Source: Apoda limacodes (taxonomy: Eukaryota > Arthropoda > Insecta > Lepidoptera > Limacodidae). From it: a DNA stretch of 64,000 nucleotides. The notes below the pieces were generated by a model. That model was not told the origin of the DNA, did no database searches, and saw nothing but the letters and a program-made list of their open reading frames with translations. The position numbers and the translations under genes are program-made. The stretch is from assembly GCA_946406115.1 (NCBI GenBank), contig OX291543.1, forward strand, positions 28,918,815 through 28,982,814, read 5' to 3'. This document shows positions 42,201 through 46,990 of the stretch, piece after piece (positions within the stretch are counted from its first letter, which is position 1; the number at the start of each line of letters is the position of its first letter).

Positions 42201-43269
42201 TTACATAAGTACTTCCTATTTTATACATTTTACACTTAATACGGTACTAGACGCGTCCTGCATAAACAATTATTCCCATGGGAACTCTAGATCGGGATAA
42301 AAAGTATACTATAACGTATAATGTGCTAAAAATCAGGTCACCCCGTTGCTTTTGTTGCAACGTTAAGGAATAGTGCGTTTTTTCTTCAGACTTGTTGAAT
42401 ACCTTGGGTTCACGTCGGTTGTGTTGACCAGCTGTCCCCCAACCTCCCGAAAATTATGCTAGCTCTACGCCAATATTGAAGTTATAGACTAAAATAGCCT
42501 TAACTAGAAAAAGTGCTAATGATATTGCTCTACTGCCTTAGCCGTTGTTACGTCCCACTGCAGGAGTACAGGCCTCTCCTCGGAAAGAAAAGCTCAGGCC
42601 TCTTACAATCTATACTATCTATACTAATATTATGAAGAGGAAAGATTTGATTGTTTGTTTGTTTGTTTTTCTTGAATAGGCTCCGAAACTACTGGACCGA
42701 TTTGAAAAATTATTTTACCATTAGAAGCCGACATTATCCCTGATGAACATAGGCTACTTTTTACCGCGGGGAAAGTGCTTCATTCCTACGGGAAAACGGG
42801 TAATAGGACAACGGGTAGTAAGAATTATCCTTCCGTACTTATCTTTTTCACATAACTTCTAAGCAGCTGAACCGATTGGGTTGAAATTTTATATGGGTAT
42901 TTCGATGGTTTCCTGGATGATTTGAAAATACAATTGGACCCGGTAGGTGGCACTGCTGTAGGGTTGAAATTTTGAATGTGTATTTCCATGGTTTCACAGA
43001 CACGAATGTATTATGTCATCAAAGAGAAAAGATTTCATTGCTTTTTTTTGATAATTGAGGAGTTGCCGTAAGAACTTACGCCGATAACGAAATTTAAGGC
43101 GGGCGAAGCCGCTGGCAGAAGCTATAACATATAAAGATGTCTTGAATGACTTACCTTGAGAATTGACGCAGGCGAGTGTGAGAGCAGTAGCTATTAATCT
43201 GAACTTCCACAGATTACGATACTTTCGCATACTCCTTTTTGGAGAAACCGTATCGATTAATGTCCCCAT
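135..43269 (-). CDS. RECK: RECK homologue, N-terminal half (10 coding exons, 3' end outside window)
   Basis: Join on the minus strand: 43155-43269, 38361-38416, 12902-12985, 8885-8921, 7017-7199, 6546-6725, 5589-5815, 4934-5066, 1796-1937, 135-246. All junctions keep frame and give 423 residues. RECK is a secreted, normally GPI-anchored glycoprotein that restrains matrix metalloproteases and, in vertebrates, works with GPR124 in Wnt7 signalling. Five knot motifs of the form CC-x(6-8)-C-x3-C...C...C are present, starting near residues 43, 110, 157, 222 and 291. They are followed by a C-x3-C-x5-C segment and a stretch resembling human RECK (CTADVWKGVACALHVKPC against CQPEMWKAIACSLQIKPC). All expected knot cysteines are present. 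An N-glycosylation sequon (N93-N-T) sits where human RECK has one. The Kazal domains and GPI signal must lie left of base 1. Family assignment is from remembered human sequence; exon borders are from visible splice signals. Confidence 0.93.
680..860. repeat. Dispersed repeat fragment (retroelement 3'-end type)
   Basis: It contains GAAGGAAGTTCCTCTGAAGC and a downstream part similar to the copies at 6316-6376 and 45.8-46.1 kb (GGAGGAAGTTTCACAAAAAC, CACACTGTACGTGAC). These look like degenerate 3' ends of one non-LTR retroelement family. The rest of 861-1795 is AT-rich intron 9 without anything I recognise. Confidence 0.45.
1796..1937 (-). CDS. RECK: RECK exon 9 (linker after knot 5)
   Basis: A 142-bp exon between acceptor CTTTTGCAG and donor AATGG|GTGAGA. 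It reads CSLGCAGLTYCSQLNNRPTS, then LFRSCSAQADLEAHM. It matches CQLGCRNLTYC...NNRPTELFRSCNAQ of human RECK, one of the best conserved stretches of the gene. Phase 1 in, phase 2 out. Confidence 0.93.
2969..4470 (-). mobile_element. RTE-clade non-LTR retrotransposon, 5'-truncated and broken
   Basis: The minus strand encodes reverse transcriptase in two main blocks. The first, about 4461-4078, has NNKAPGDDGVTTELLK, LKNYRPITLLSHVYKL and AGFRRGYNTVDHI. The second, 3965-2988, has GVRQGDVISPKLFT, the catalytic FADDIVV, and the C-terminal part WQWAGHIARR and RSPARWTDDLV. Between them the reading frame shifts near 4080 and a TAG interrupts the segment following DYEKVFDSVE. The 3' end carries the phrase found at the ends of insect RTE elements (CCACTGCTGGACATAGGCC on the plus strand) and a pure (ATC)n tail at 2969-2986. 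The endonuclease half is missing. It lies in RECK intron 8, in the same orientation as the gene. A dead copy. Confidence 0.9.
4540..4800 (+). pseudogene. Jockey-superfamily RT C-terminal fragment
   Basis: Translation in shifting frames gives VDIVKDLCLTLDKKLTFSKH, IDSITNKAYKNLGFVLRTC, then NLECIKQLYYAYVRSTFVYG. This is the thumb region typical of Jockey-type retroelements. It is short, lacks catalytic motifs and has a frame break around 4720. It is opposite in strand to the adjacent RTE element. Confidence 0.7.
4934..5066 (-). CDS. RECK: RECK exon 8 (knot 5)
   Basis: A 133-bp exon between acceptor TTGTTTAAG and donor GAAGAAG|GTTTGC. It reads ATTINCRKLCFNTF, then SFYADCLGDPQEMELSQCIEE. It corresponds to the human segment STCRELC...FCEYNPVEVSMLTC and completes the fifth knot. 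Phase 0 in, phase 1 out. Confidence 0.92.
5589..5815 (-). CDS. RECK: RECK exon 7 (knot 4 and start of knot 5)
   Basis: A 227-bp exon after the acceptor TTTTTTTTAAAG. It encodes YLPCCHESRSPECRSTC, AQQCGAIAIHEALWQCFL and AKLHCCYK, against human ...LWQCFLESS...AKLHCCSK. In-frame joining to exon 8 requires the weak donor AAG|GTCTGT (5588-5587). A much better donor, GCT|GTAAGTG, lies 16 bases further (exon end at 5573) but shifts the frame. The alignment CCYK|ATTINCRKLC against CCSK-ANTSTCRELC supports the weak site. Confidence 0.9.
5942..6172. mobile_element. Palindromic MITE with ~73-bp inverted repeats and 9-bp target duplication
   Basis: The left arm GTGTCTATAAAGCTGGCGTA and the inverse of the right arm match over roughly 73 bases with few differences, including AAGGCC(G/A)CGATGCGAC. 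Flanks are AATATAACC (5933-5941) and AATAAAACC (6173-6181), a 9-bp duplication with one mismatch. Long arms and 9 bp suggest a Mutator-like origin; an 8-bp hAT-type reading is the alternative. It sits in RECK intron 6, between exons 7 and 6. Confidence 0.85.
6316..6376. repeat. Short copy of the retroelement-3'-end repeat
   Basis: GAGGAAGTTCCTCTGAAGCC and CACACTGTCATT match the repeats at 680-860 and 45.9 kb. Confidence 0.4.
6546..6725 (-). CDS. RECK: RECK exon 6 (knot 3)
   Basis: A 180-bp exon between acceptor TGTTTCCAG and donor CCAAGT|GTAAGA. It encodes SQTQSLACRDECQEV, followed by VELCEKSPALLHCF, parallel to CREYCQA...YC...LIHC in human RECK. The human N-glycosylation sequon that follows this knot (NYT) is absent; the moth has LTAST there. 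It enters and leaves in phase 1. Confidence 0.92.
7017..7199 (-). CDS. RECK: RECK exon 5 (knot 2 and first CC of knot 3)
   Basis: A 183-bp exon between acceptor ATTATAG and donor TGTT|GTAAGT. It encodes SDWWGRACCALGRATSCRHAC, then ACRRSDEISFFDC and ends QWCC, which starts knot 3. All six knot-2 cysteines are present. The exon is much more GC-rich than the surrounding introns, as expected for conserved coding sequence here. A second AG two bases downstream of the chosen acceptor would break frame. Confidence 0.92.
7510..8876 (+). repeat. GGGTTCCGTA-family repeat with four tandem internal units
   Basis: It opens with CCGGACAAGTGCGAGTTTAG, CTCGCATACCAAGGGTTCCG and closes with GACGGACGGACAACAAAGTG, then TTTTGAGGTACGGCAC. 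Between these, a unit of about 310-355 bp is repeated four times. Each unit contains GATTCTAGGACAACGGAAAG, TACCCCATAGGTTTTGAT and a string ending GGGTCTTGACAGACAGACAA. Unit starts are near 7590, 7943, 8259 and 8570. It ends 8 bp before the donor side of RECK exon 4. Confidence 0.75.
8885..8921 (-). CDS. RECK: RECK exon 4 (end of knot 1, glycosylation site)
   Basis: A 37-bp micro-exon between acceptor TATTTCAG and donor CAAG|GTTAGT. It reads IEFWICMNNTIQ, matching VEIWNCMNSSLP in human RECK, and carries the sixth cysteine of knot 1 and an NNT sequon at the position of a human N-glycosylation site. The exon is so small that ab initio predictors may miss it. It directly follows, on the plus strand, the 1.4-kb tandem repeat ending near 8876. 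Confidence 0.88.
9062..9417. mobile_element. piggyBac-like MITE with TTAA duplication and long imperfect TIRs
   Basis: It is flanked by TTAA at 9058-9061 and 9418-9421. The left end (AGAATACAATTGCGCGGCGT, CTTGCAGCGCG) matches the inverse of the right end (GAGGATACTATTCGCGGCGC, CTCGCAGCGTG). The similarity extends inward for about 80 bp through the CAAACAAATTTTCC / CAAACGAATTTCC region. The interior has no coding capacity. TTAA targets point to piggyBac transposase. Confidence 0.75.
9740..10667. mobile_element. Harbinger-like non-autonomous element with GTTCAAAAAC ends
   Basis: Left end GGGGGCCGTTCAAAAACCGA; inverse of the right end GGGTTGCGTTCAAAAACGAG. The motif GTTCAAAAAC followed by a GGGTAGAGT-like string recurs inside at about 9825 and 10588. 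TIR style resembles PIF/Harbinger MITEs, but I could not find a clean 3-bp duplication, so the class is a guess. The interior is AT-rich without an ORF. Confidence 0.5.
10903..11692 (+). repeat. Two tandem copies of the GGGTTCCGTA family
   Basis: Each copy starts ACGGGTCAAGTGCGTGT (10903 and 11213) and ends with a GACGGACGGA- or GGACGTGACGAAA-type stretch followed by GGAACCCTAAAAA or GAAACCCTAAAAAA (11209, 11690). The head-to-tail arrangement is visible directly. Confidence 0.7.
11743..12810 (-). mobile_element. CR1/Jockey-type retroelement fragment with RT domain, broken
   Basis: From right to left on the minus strand: SIGFRPGHSTVTALVKISDD, LLDFSNAFNTVDCDI (motif A), VVPQGGGLSPLLFAIFIN (motif B), then LYADDL immediately followed by a stop (motif C near 12390). 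The thumb follows and, after frame changes, FGLRKYDHISEFRRKLKWLP and FIRSATHRATTNMMLKT at 11946-11743. Several stops and shifts make it inactive. The same C-terminal block recurs at 22.1-22.6 kb and 49.7-50.0 kb, so this is a family. It lies in RECK intron 3, same strand as RECK. Confidence 0.85.
12902..12985 (-). CDS. RECK: RECK exon 3 (helical part of knot 1)
   Basis: An 84-bp, phase 0-0 exon between acceptor TTGTTCCAG and donor AAATAT|GTAAGT. Its 28 codons give an amphipathic stretch ending YKFCNAKY and contribute the fifth cysteine of knot 1. It starts about 90 bp upstream (in gene sense) of the truncated CR1/Jockey element that ends near 12810. Confidence 0.88.
14856..15246 (-). repeat. 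GGGTTCCGTA-family repeat, minus orientation
   Basis: It begins AGGGTTCTGTACCCAAACGG, has CTGTCCGTCCGTCCATCCGT and ends GTCCGACTCGCACTTGGCCG, the inverse of the family start. A second partial copy (ACGGAACCCTAACTGCGTAT, CGCACTTAGCCGG) lies at 15910-15965. Confidence 0.65.
16018..16372 (+). pseudogene. Jockey-type APE endonuclease fragment
   Basis: Translation gives ANCLRNQKDELAEFL, a stop, then RTASPLRGTLIYYRRSLHYS and LTNLEASACRLAVTGHQPII followed by IASVYLSVSKDLL. This is the N-terminal endonuclease of a Jockey-like ORF2. A segment between the two parts is deleted, and nothing of the RT follows. It is more GC-rich than the flanks, consistent with a younger insertion. Confidence 0.75.
16745..16870. 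repeat. Unnamed ~100-bp dispersed repeat, copy 1 of 4
   Basis: The core GCAGGACTAAAGTGGTGGGT, AAAAAGAGGTTGAC recurs with small changes at 33565-33650, 53965-54070 and 57290-57385. Each is followed by an ATGATGTG- or ATTATTATG-like string. Origin unknown. Confidence 0.55.
17427..19767 (-). mobile_element. Jockey-like ORF2: endonuclease tail through RT to C-terminus
   Basis: Reading right to left on the minus strand: the end of the APE domain (VHHRALVVDLSLKLP near 19700); linker WYNRPLIKLNNEKRKLHTKW; the RT start HKGAGADGIHLIFIYK and SVWKKALITPIPK; motif A IYTDFSKAFDKINHTLLIKK; motif B-like SHHGPLLFLLYIKDIG; a damaged YADD region near 18350; the thumb FNEHIDSIIKRAYRRLGFI; and the C-terminal tail VRLPVRRSRKLKIFVPPRLR and NNDFYDIDFYSEVDRF. 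A few stops and shifts (around 18830, 18490 and 18130) break it. Its 5' end meets the hAT remnant at 19768. Compared with the other retroelements here it is well preserved. Confidence 0.85.
19768..20760. mobile_element. hAT transposon remnant with TIRs and 8-bp target duplication
   Basis: Left end TAGGGCATGACATCCGAATA; right end, inverted, TAGGGCATGCAGTATTTCGC. The flanks AACGGGGT (19760-19767) and AACACGGT (20761-20768) agree at 6 of 8 bases, as for an old hAT insertion. Subterminal ATCCGGATA-type repeats are visible at both ends. On the plus strand near 20530-20640 a fragment reads RTVENCCNFLKEKLLQFGLM followed by FEDDIACVV, resembling the hAT transposase stretch that leads to its catalytic DGA. 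At 993 bp it is too short and too broken to be active. Confidence 0.75.
21650..21775 (+). repeat. 3'-end fragment of CR1-like retroelement with (ATT)n tail
   Basis: AAGTGATAAGACCGCCTTTT, then GTTGATGGAATAAAGTACCT and an (ATT)n run. It parallels the 3' UTR at 50230-50370. Confidence 0.65.
21776..21830 (+). repeat. GGGTTCCGTA-family 5' end fragment
   Basis: GCGAGTCTGGCTCGCGCACC followed by GTGGGTTTCGTACACAC is the family start; the continuation is lost. Further family pieces lie at 22690-22760 (GATTCTAGGACAACGGG) and 23400-23522 (GACAGACAGACAGAAAGACG, AAGTGACCCTATAAGGGTTC). Confidence 0.55.
22110..22620 (-). pseudogene. CR1/Jockey-type RT C-terminal fragment
   Basis: The minus-strand translation reads AQSLLLPILDYADVSYLDLI, a stop, KLERLQNICIRFILGLRKYY, HISEFRVKLKWLPIRLRRNS, then STTFYGKSFAVKAALLWNTL. 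It is the same family as 11743-12810 (HISEFRRKLKWLPISLRRNT). Catalytic motifs are absent. An AT-rich tail follows to about 21830. Confidence 0.8.
22780..23250. other. AT-rich segment rich in AACTTG/GTAAC words
   Basis: The words GTAACTTGCA, GTTACTTGG, AAACTTGAT and GCAATGT recur without fixed period. No ORF or TIR that I can define. Possibly a degraded repeat. Confidence 0.2.
23535..23645 (+). repeat. SINE 3' part (partial copy)
   Basis: CCGCACTGGGCCCGCTAGAT, ATGACCCAAATCGCCTTCGT and GAGGTTAGGCCATGCCCC resemble the 3' half of the SINE at 43378-43740 (TATGTCCTAAATCACCCTCG, GAGGGTAGGCTATGAC). The promoter part is missing. Confidence 0.55.
24366..24510 (+). repeat. AAAAAGGAGGAGGTTCT repeat, copy 1
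   Basis: ACCGACATCAAAAAAGGAGG followed by AGGTTCTATG and a GGTGGTCCCAT end. Shorter copies are at 45058-45112 and 50610-50705. Class unknown. Confidence 0.5.
25060..25180 (-). repeat. GGGTTCCGTA-family fragment, minus orientation
   Basis: AAGGAACCCTTATAGTTGCG, GCATGTCCGTCCGTCTGTC and GCGGTTAGCTCAGAG; the same order is found at 56150-56220. The start-like piece GGCCAAGTACGAGTCGGACC lies nearby at 25553-25572. Confidence 0.55.
28540..29245. mobile_element. TTAA-type MITE copy interrupted by another MITE
   Basis: The left part (AACAAACACCATGTAATTTT, GCAGTGTGCCAGGTTTTTAT) and the right part (CAAAATTTCACATTGTTTTG; CTACGAGGCGCTGCGAATCA) correspond to successive segments of the 9062-9417 element. 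A 340-bp palindrome is inserted between them. Confidence 0.55.
28866..29206. mobile_element. Near-perfect foldback MITE (arms ~150 bp)
   Basis: The left half CTAGCGCCGCCAATTGATAT ... CTTTGTGCAAAG ... TAGAATAAAAATGCGAGTTG, TAGATAACAC is mirrored by the right half, whose inverse reads CTAGCACCGCCAATTTATAT ... CTTTGTGCAAAG ... TAGAATAAAACTGCGGGTTG, TAGATAGCAT. Only about 24 bases separate the arms. The element is a single long hairpin with no ORF. It lies in RECK intron 2. Confidence 0.8.
29675..29960 (+). repeat. Helitron-like 5' fragment
   Basis: TAATATTATAAATACGAAAG followed by TGAGTTTGTATGTTTGTC and ACATAGGCTACTTTTTATTA match the body of the Helitrons at 42618-43124 and 63187-63599. The hairpin end is missing. 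Confidence 0.5.
31138..31240 (-). repeat. Retroelement 3' tail (AAAT-rich)
   Basis: On the minus strand: TAAAGTCCGCCATGTACACC followed by AATGTG and (AAAT)n. Short 3' ends like this are common among insect CR1-type elements. The AT-rich region 31290-31450 next to it is simple TATA-type sequence. Confidence 0.4.
33565..33650. repeat. Unnamed dispersed repeat, copy 2 of 4
   Basis: GCGCAGGACTATAGTGGTTG followed by GTGAAAAGAGGCTG matches the core at 16.8 kb. Confidence 0.5.
33950..34035 (+). repeat. GGGTTCCGTA-family 3' end fragment
   Basis: GACAGACAGACAAACGCGAC, then AATCTTACTATAAGGGTTAC, the usual end of the family. Confidence 0.45.
36215..37000. repeat. Inverted-repeat region with strong internal hairpin
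   Basis: AGTGCGCTTGTGCTGATTTG at about 36245 is mirrored by the inverse of CGAATCAGTGCACCAACGCA at about 36950. Inside, TTCGTGATTTT (36891-36901) and AAAATCACGAA (36924-36934) form a perfect 11-bp stem. Probably one or two decayed foldback elements. Confidence 0.4.
37019..37425. mobile_element. TTAA-type MITE, second long copy
   Basis: The order matches 9062-9417: GCGTTTCATACAAACGAATT, GAAGACATGCTCTAGGATTA, TGTGCCAGTTTTCTATTAAA, GGAAATTCGTTTGTATGAAA. It ends GCGAATCGTATCCTCTTAA, with TTAA at 37426-37429. Near the right end a small insertion or duplication repeats the GAAACACG word. The left end is degraded. Confidence 0.7.
37930..38010 (-). repeat. Helitron 3'-end-like fragment
   Basis: GCCCGCGGCTTCTCCCGCGC followed by TAAATTCGGTTAAGCCG is the reverse of a Helitron tail (hairpin GCGGGCGAAGCCGC type). 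The rest is not recognisable. Confidence 0.4.
38361..38416 (-). CDS. RECK: RECK exon 2 (start of knot 1)
   Basis: A 56-bp exon between acceptor TATTACAG and donor GAGAAG|GTAAAC. It reads DISACCKKAEGTCRNVCEK when joined to exon 1 (phase 1 to phase 0), matching the CC...CRDVCEQ start of human RECK. It is very short but the cysteine spacing is exact. Confidence 0.9.
38417..42617 (-). other. RECK: RECK intron 1, mostly featureless
   Basis: AT-rich intron sequence between exons 2 and 1. Apart from the Helitron beginning at 42618 I recognise nothing. A plus-strand ORF at 40594-40860 (88 codons, basic) has no features suggesting a real gene. Confidence 0.6.
42618..43124 (+). mobile_element. Non-autonomous Helitron, intact-looking ends
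   Basis: It starts TCTATACTAATATTATGAAG after an A, carries GGCTCCGAAACTACTGGACC and ACATAGGCTACTTTTTACCG, and ends with the hairpin GGCGGGCGAAGCCGC, then TGGCAGAAGCTA before T. A 5' TC, a hairpin about 10 bp before the 3' CTAR-like end and an A/T target are the Helitron signature. It ends about 30 bp from the RECK exon 1 donor. Confidence 0.75.
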
Positions 43270-43293
43270 GCTACCTCTACTTAGCTACGTCAT
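43155..43293 (-). CDS. RECK: RECK exon 1 (signal peptide), with short 5' UTR
   Basis: The exon is bounded by a pyrimidine-rich acceptor ending in CAG just above 43293 and by donor AAG|GTAAGT at 43154. Because an acceptor precedes it, at least one more non-coding 5' exon must lie upstream. The first in-frame ATG (43269) has a strong Kozak context (A at -3, G at +4). A second ATG at 43230 (residue 14) would give a more usual signal peptide, with a basic start and the hydrophobic core LIATALTLACV. Between the acceptor and 43269 there is a minimal upstream ORF, ATG ACG TAG at 43293-43285. The exon ends in phase 1. Either start yields a secretory leader; I chose the first by scanning. Confidence 0.85.
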
Positions 43294-43377
43294 CTGAAAA
43301 AAAAAAATTATTATATTTACTTCTATAATTATTTCGTTGAAGAAGCATTATAAATAAAAAATATAAATAATTAGTTC

Positions 43378-43740
43378 GGTAAGTCGGTGGTGGCCGAGGA
43401 GTTTAAATTTCACTTCACGTCCCAAGTGGCGGAGGTCCGAACCCCGGAGTCGGCGTGTACCAATGAGTCTTTCCTTAATTTCTCAAGTACACTGATTTAT
43501 TTATTTATTCACACCATTGGCTTTTCGGTGAAGTAAAACATCGTGAGGGAACCTGCATACGTCGAGAAAAAAAAAAGACGTATGTGAAGTCCACAACCCT
43601 CACTGGGTCCGCGTGTGGACTATGTCCTAAATCACCCTCGCTTATGAGGGTAGGCTATGACTCAGCAGTGGAGGCGTATGACGGCTGGCGAGAGCGAGAG
43701 TTCGGTAGCAACAACCGCACGAACAACATCTCTTGAGAAT
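43378..43740 (+). mobile_element. tRNA-derived SINE
   Basis: Pol III A-box-like GGTGGTGGCCGAGGAG at about 43386 and B-box-like AGGTCCGAACCCC at about 43434, then the body CAATGAGTCTTTCCTTAATT, CATCGTGAGGGAACCTGCAT, and GAGGGTAGGCTATGACTCAG. This type is widespread in moth genomes. It sits about 85 bp upstream of RECK exon 1. Confidence 0.8.
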
Positions 43741-43927
43741 ATTTTTTTATATTTGAAAAAAAAAACAGTTTTTCAGCGATAAAAAACAAACCGCTTGACC
43801 GATTTTGCAAACACTCTTTTCAGATCTAAGACATGACATGGCGTATCCATTGATATGGTCAAAAGACAATTTGGTCCATTGGTTCTTGAGATATCGAGGG
43901 GCAAAAAAAGCTAACATACATGCATAC

Positions 43928-43966
43928 GCACACACCACACACATATACACACACACACACGCACAG
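43928..43966. repeat. (AC)n microsatellite
   Basis: Imperfect CA repeats: CACACCACACACATATACAC followed by ACACACACACGCACA. Confidence 0.85.
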
Positions 43967-45119
43967 ACATCACTCTAAAAATGATGGCAAACGATTCACC
44001 TGGTCTCAAAACGTAAAGAAAACGCAAATTTAGCAATTCCGATTTTCGGGCCAATTAAATATAGGTAATAATAACTTCCCTCATGAATTAGTAGAATTAA
44101 TAATATATCACTAGTAGACTGGTTAAATCTATCCGCTATCAGCGGCCTTAGCTATTAGTTTCCCATACAAACGTGATTCACTTGTAATTTCAGATTGAAA
44201 TCATTTTTTTTTTAATACAATTTATGATTGTTCCTTTGTCGCTATTTGTTATAAAACATTACTAGATCAAAATTTTCCTCACATACAAAATATACTTTTT
44301 AATATTTTAAGAATATGTATAATTGTAGGCGGTAATCTCTGTAACTACTGTTTCTTAAATTCTTTCATCAATATTTAATTACACTTACATAGGCTATATT
44401 TTGTTATGAATAACATAATACGTATAGGTTTTTAGTTTAAAATATTCATATTTGCATGTTTGATTTATGGCACAGATATAGCTGGAGAGATACAGCTAAA
44501 AGAATATAGATGGAATACCATTTATCGTGATCAACAGTTCCCATGGGAATATTTTGTTTGTACACAAACGTAGCCGTGGACCAAGAAAAACAAAAAATAC
44601 TTTTATCTCGATCGAGAGTTCCCACAGAAATAGGTATTTTCATACTTGTTTTTATTGATATTTTATTCTTCAATCATATTTTATTTTTGCATTCTGCCAT
44701 AAGGGAACCCCTGATATTTTTGCGTTTTCATATTTTTTTATTATATCTGGCTTTTTTAACTGAGTACCGGTGGCGTGCCTTTGAAAATAACTCTAGCAAT
44801 GCTCAGTGAGTAGAATGGAGTAAGCGTAGAAAGAAAGTCGTTAATTCAGCAAATTACCGCTTTTATCGCCCGCCGAGACTATGGGCCTAATTAGGTTGCA
44901 CAATATTTTATGCCATACACATAAAGTGTTTTTGTTTCATATATTTTTCATGATCACATGAACTATTTCAAAGTAGGAGTCGTATTTTAGTCTGAATTTA
45001 CCTTTATGAATATTTTGAAACTAATGTTTCTGTTAGAGAAGTCCTTAATAATAACTAACTGACTTTAAAAAAGGAGGGGGTTCTAAATTTCTGAGTTTTG
45101 TTATGTGTATTACATAATA

Positions 45120-45600
45120 TATAACAAAGGGACTTCAGAAATATTCTCATTCAAATTTGGTAATTTAAACTTGACGATTTATTAAAATATAATTGCGCCA
45201 GCGATATGACCTTCAGTACCAGTAGGAGAAACTGATTTTGAACCACCATGGTTTAGTCTTGTCTTTCCGTCCGTCTGTTATAGACGTAGGTTTATTATTC
45301 CGCCCGTTTGTCCGTGCACACTCCGTTATACGTGTATATCACGTAGTATATAAAAAAAACACTTCAGAAAGAGTCTTATTTATATTTGGTAATTTAAATT
45401 TGACGGTTTATTAAACTATGTAAATTGCGCCAGTGAAATGACCGTCAGTGCCAGTAGCAAAAATTTATTTTGAAGTTTTTAATTTTTAGGGCACTGTAGC
45501 CATAACCAAACTACTATGATTTAGACTTGTACTTCCGTCTGTCAGACATAGGTGTATTATTCCGCCCGTTCGTCCGTGCACCCTTTCGTATGTCACACCA
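45120..45600 (+). repeat. Two tandem ~230-bp units
   Basis: Unit 1 (from about 45131) and unit 2 (from about 45361) share ACTTCAGAAA, TTTGGTAATTTAAA, TTGACG(A/G)TTTATTAAA, TTGCGCCAG(C/T)GA, ATGACC(T/G)TCAGT and TATTATTCCGCCCGTT followed by GTCCGTGCAC. No coding capacity. The first unit is preceded by an AAAAAGGAGGGGGTTCT-type repeat. Confidence 0.7.
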
Positions 45601-45744
45601 CAGCCTTATAATTCAACTTCGGATCAATTCTGTTGACATAGTCATCCTAGGTCAGGATATATTGGTGGGATCCTGGAGAATTCAAGGGAACTTTTGAATT
45701 TTTTATAGGCACACTTGATGCGGTTTTTAGGCACACTTGAAGCG

Positions 45745-46130
45745 GTTTTTTTTTAAACTACTAAGGTGGCAAACAAGCTTGCAGTCCGTCTGATGGTAAG
45801 CGGTCACCGCAGCCTATGGGCGCTTGCATCACCTGGGGCATCACTCGCGCGTTGCCGATCTTGAAGAACCCATACTGTAGTCCTCGAAAACCTCGGCAGG
45901 GGGTTCATTCCACAACCATTCAACACGGGAGGAAGTTTCACAAAAACCACACTGTACGTGACCATTTAGGTTTCAAGGTGTGAGAATGATGGCGAGCGGT
46001 GCGGTGGTAGAAAGTATGCCGTGGGCATAATTTCGAACAATTCCTCAGAACACATACCATTATACAAGCGGTAGAACACACACAGGCAGACAAAGTCTCC
46101 CCTCAGGCTTAAGGGTTCGATACGGCTTGT
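45745..46130 (-). repeat. Non-LTR retroelement 3' end
   Basis: The plus strand reads AAGGTGGCAAACAAGCTTGC, GTAAGCGGTCACCGCAGCCT and CCACACTGTACGTGACC. The minus-strand translation has VEWLWNEPPAEVFEDY, like the C-terminus of an ORF2, followed by its 3' UTR. A second short copy (GGCGGCAAACAAGCTAACGG, GCAAGCGGTCACCGCAGCCT) lies at 46270-46345. Confidence 0.6.
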
Positions 46131-46390
46131 AAATTTGGGATCGTCAACGATTTTTTAGTGTGCAAAAAGGAGGCAATAGGTCACTTAGAAGAAACAACAA
46201 AAGCCTTTTTAACAAAAACAAAAACCTATTCCAAAAAGATGCACTAAAAGGGTAAAAACCTTTTCATCACCATTTTTTATACCACTAAGGCGGCAAACAA
46301 GCTAACGGTCTGCCTGATGGCAAGCGGTCACCGCAGCCTGTGGCCGCATTGTGTAGCTTTGAAACGTTTCTAACAACATTATTGGGTGCA

Positions 46391-46660
46391 AAACGAATGG
46401 TTGACGTTCGATAATAACACACACACTTCCATAATGAATTAATGTGTATAGGCCGTTTGACAGATTTACACCAAAACCCCACGTCCAGACATGGGTCTAA
46501 AGTTTCATTTTTTGGTGGCGAAAAAGAAAATATCATAAACGTAGGCTTGGAAGTTTGTAACAGATAATAAAATTTTGACATTTTTGACACCCTGACAAAA
46601 CTAACGGATGACAGATGAGAAAATTAACGAAAATATTGATTCTGCATCATAAAATGAACA
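46391..46660 (+). repeat. Unnamed ~250-bp repeat, copy A
   Basis: Shares CCAGACATGGGTCTAAAGTT, TCATTTTT(T/C)GGT, GTTTGT(A/T)ACAGAT and ATTGATTCTGCATC-type words in the same order as 52110-52380. No ORF is preserved in both copies. Confidence 0.65.
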
Positions 46661-46874
46661 GACCCAATACATATATCTATTCGATTTACGTAAGAATGTT
46701 CATTGATCAAAAATGTACTTTTAAGAAAGTACATGAATACCTATTTCATATAGACTTGAAACTTTACATAACGCCTATTTATAATTTAACATCCTGCGCA
46801 AGCTAGGCTTAATTAAATCAAGCTTATTATTTCCACATTTAAAATTAATGTTCAAGTTTTATGAGTCATAAACA

Positions 46875-46990
46875 TCTGGGCGCGTTCGCCGCCGCAGCCG
46901 CACGGTAAACATGGCGCTCTTGGTGGACAAACTTTCCGCACAAATCACCCGGGAACCGGGGCCGGGCCGTGCGAATCGGCACAACTCAAG
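46875..46990. promoter_or_regulatory. GC- and CpG-rich island, possible untranslated first exon or promoter
   Basis: GGGCGCGTTCGCCGCCGCAG, CGGGAACCGGGGCCGGGCCG and GTGCGAATCGG stand out from AT-rich flanks. RECK exon 1 begins with a splice acceptor, so a 5' exon must exist further right; this is one candidate. No exon border could be set. A 35-codon plus-strand ORF starting ATGGCGCTC is probably chance. Confidence 0.3.
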
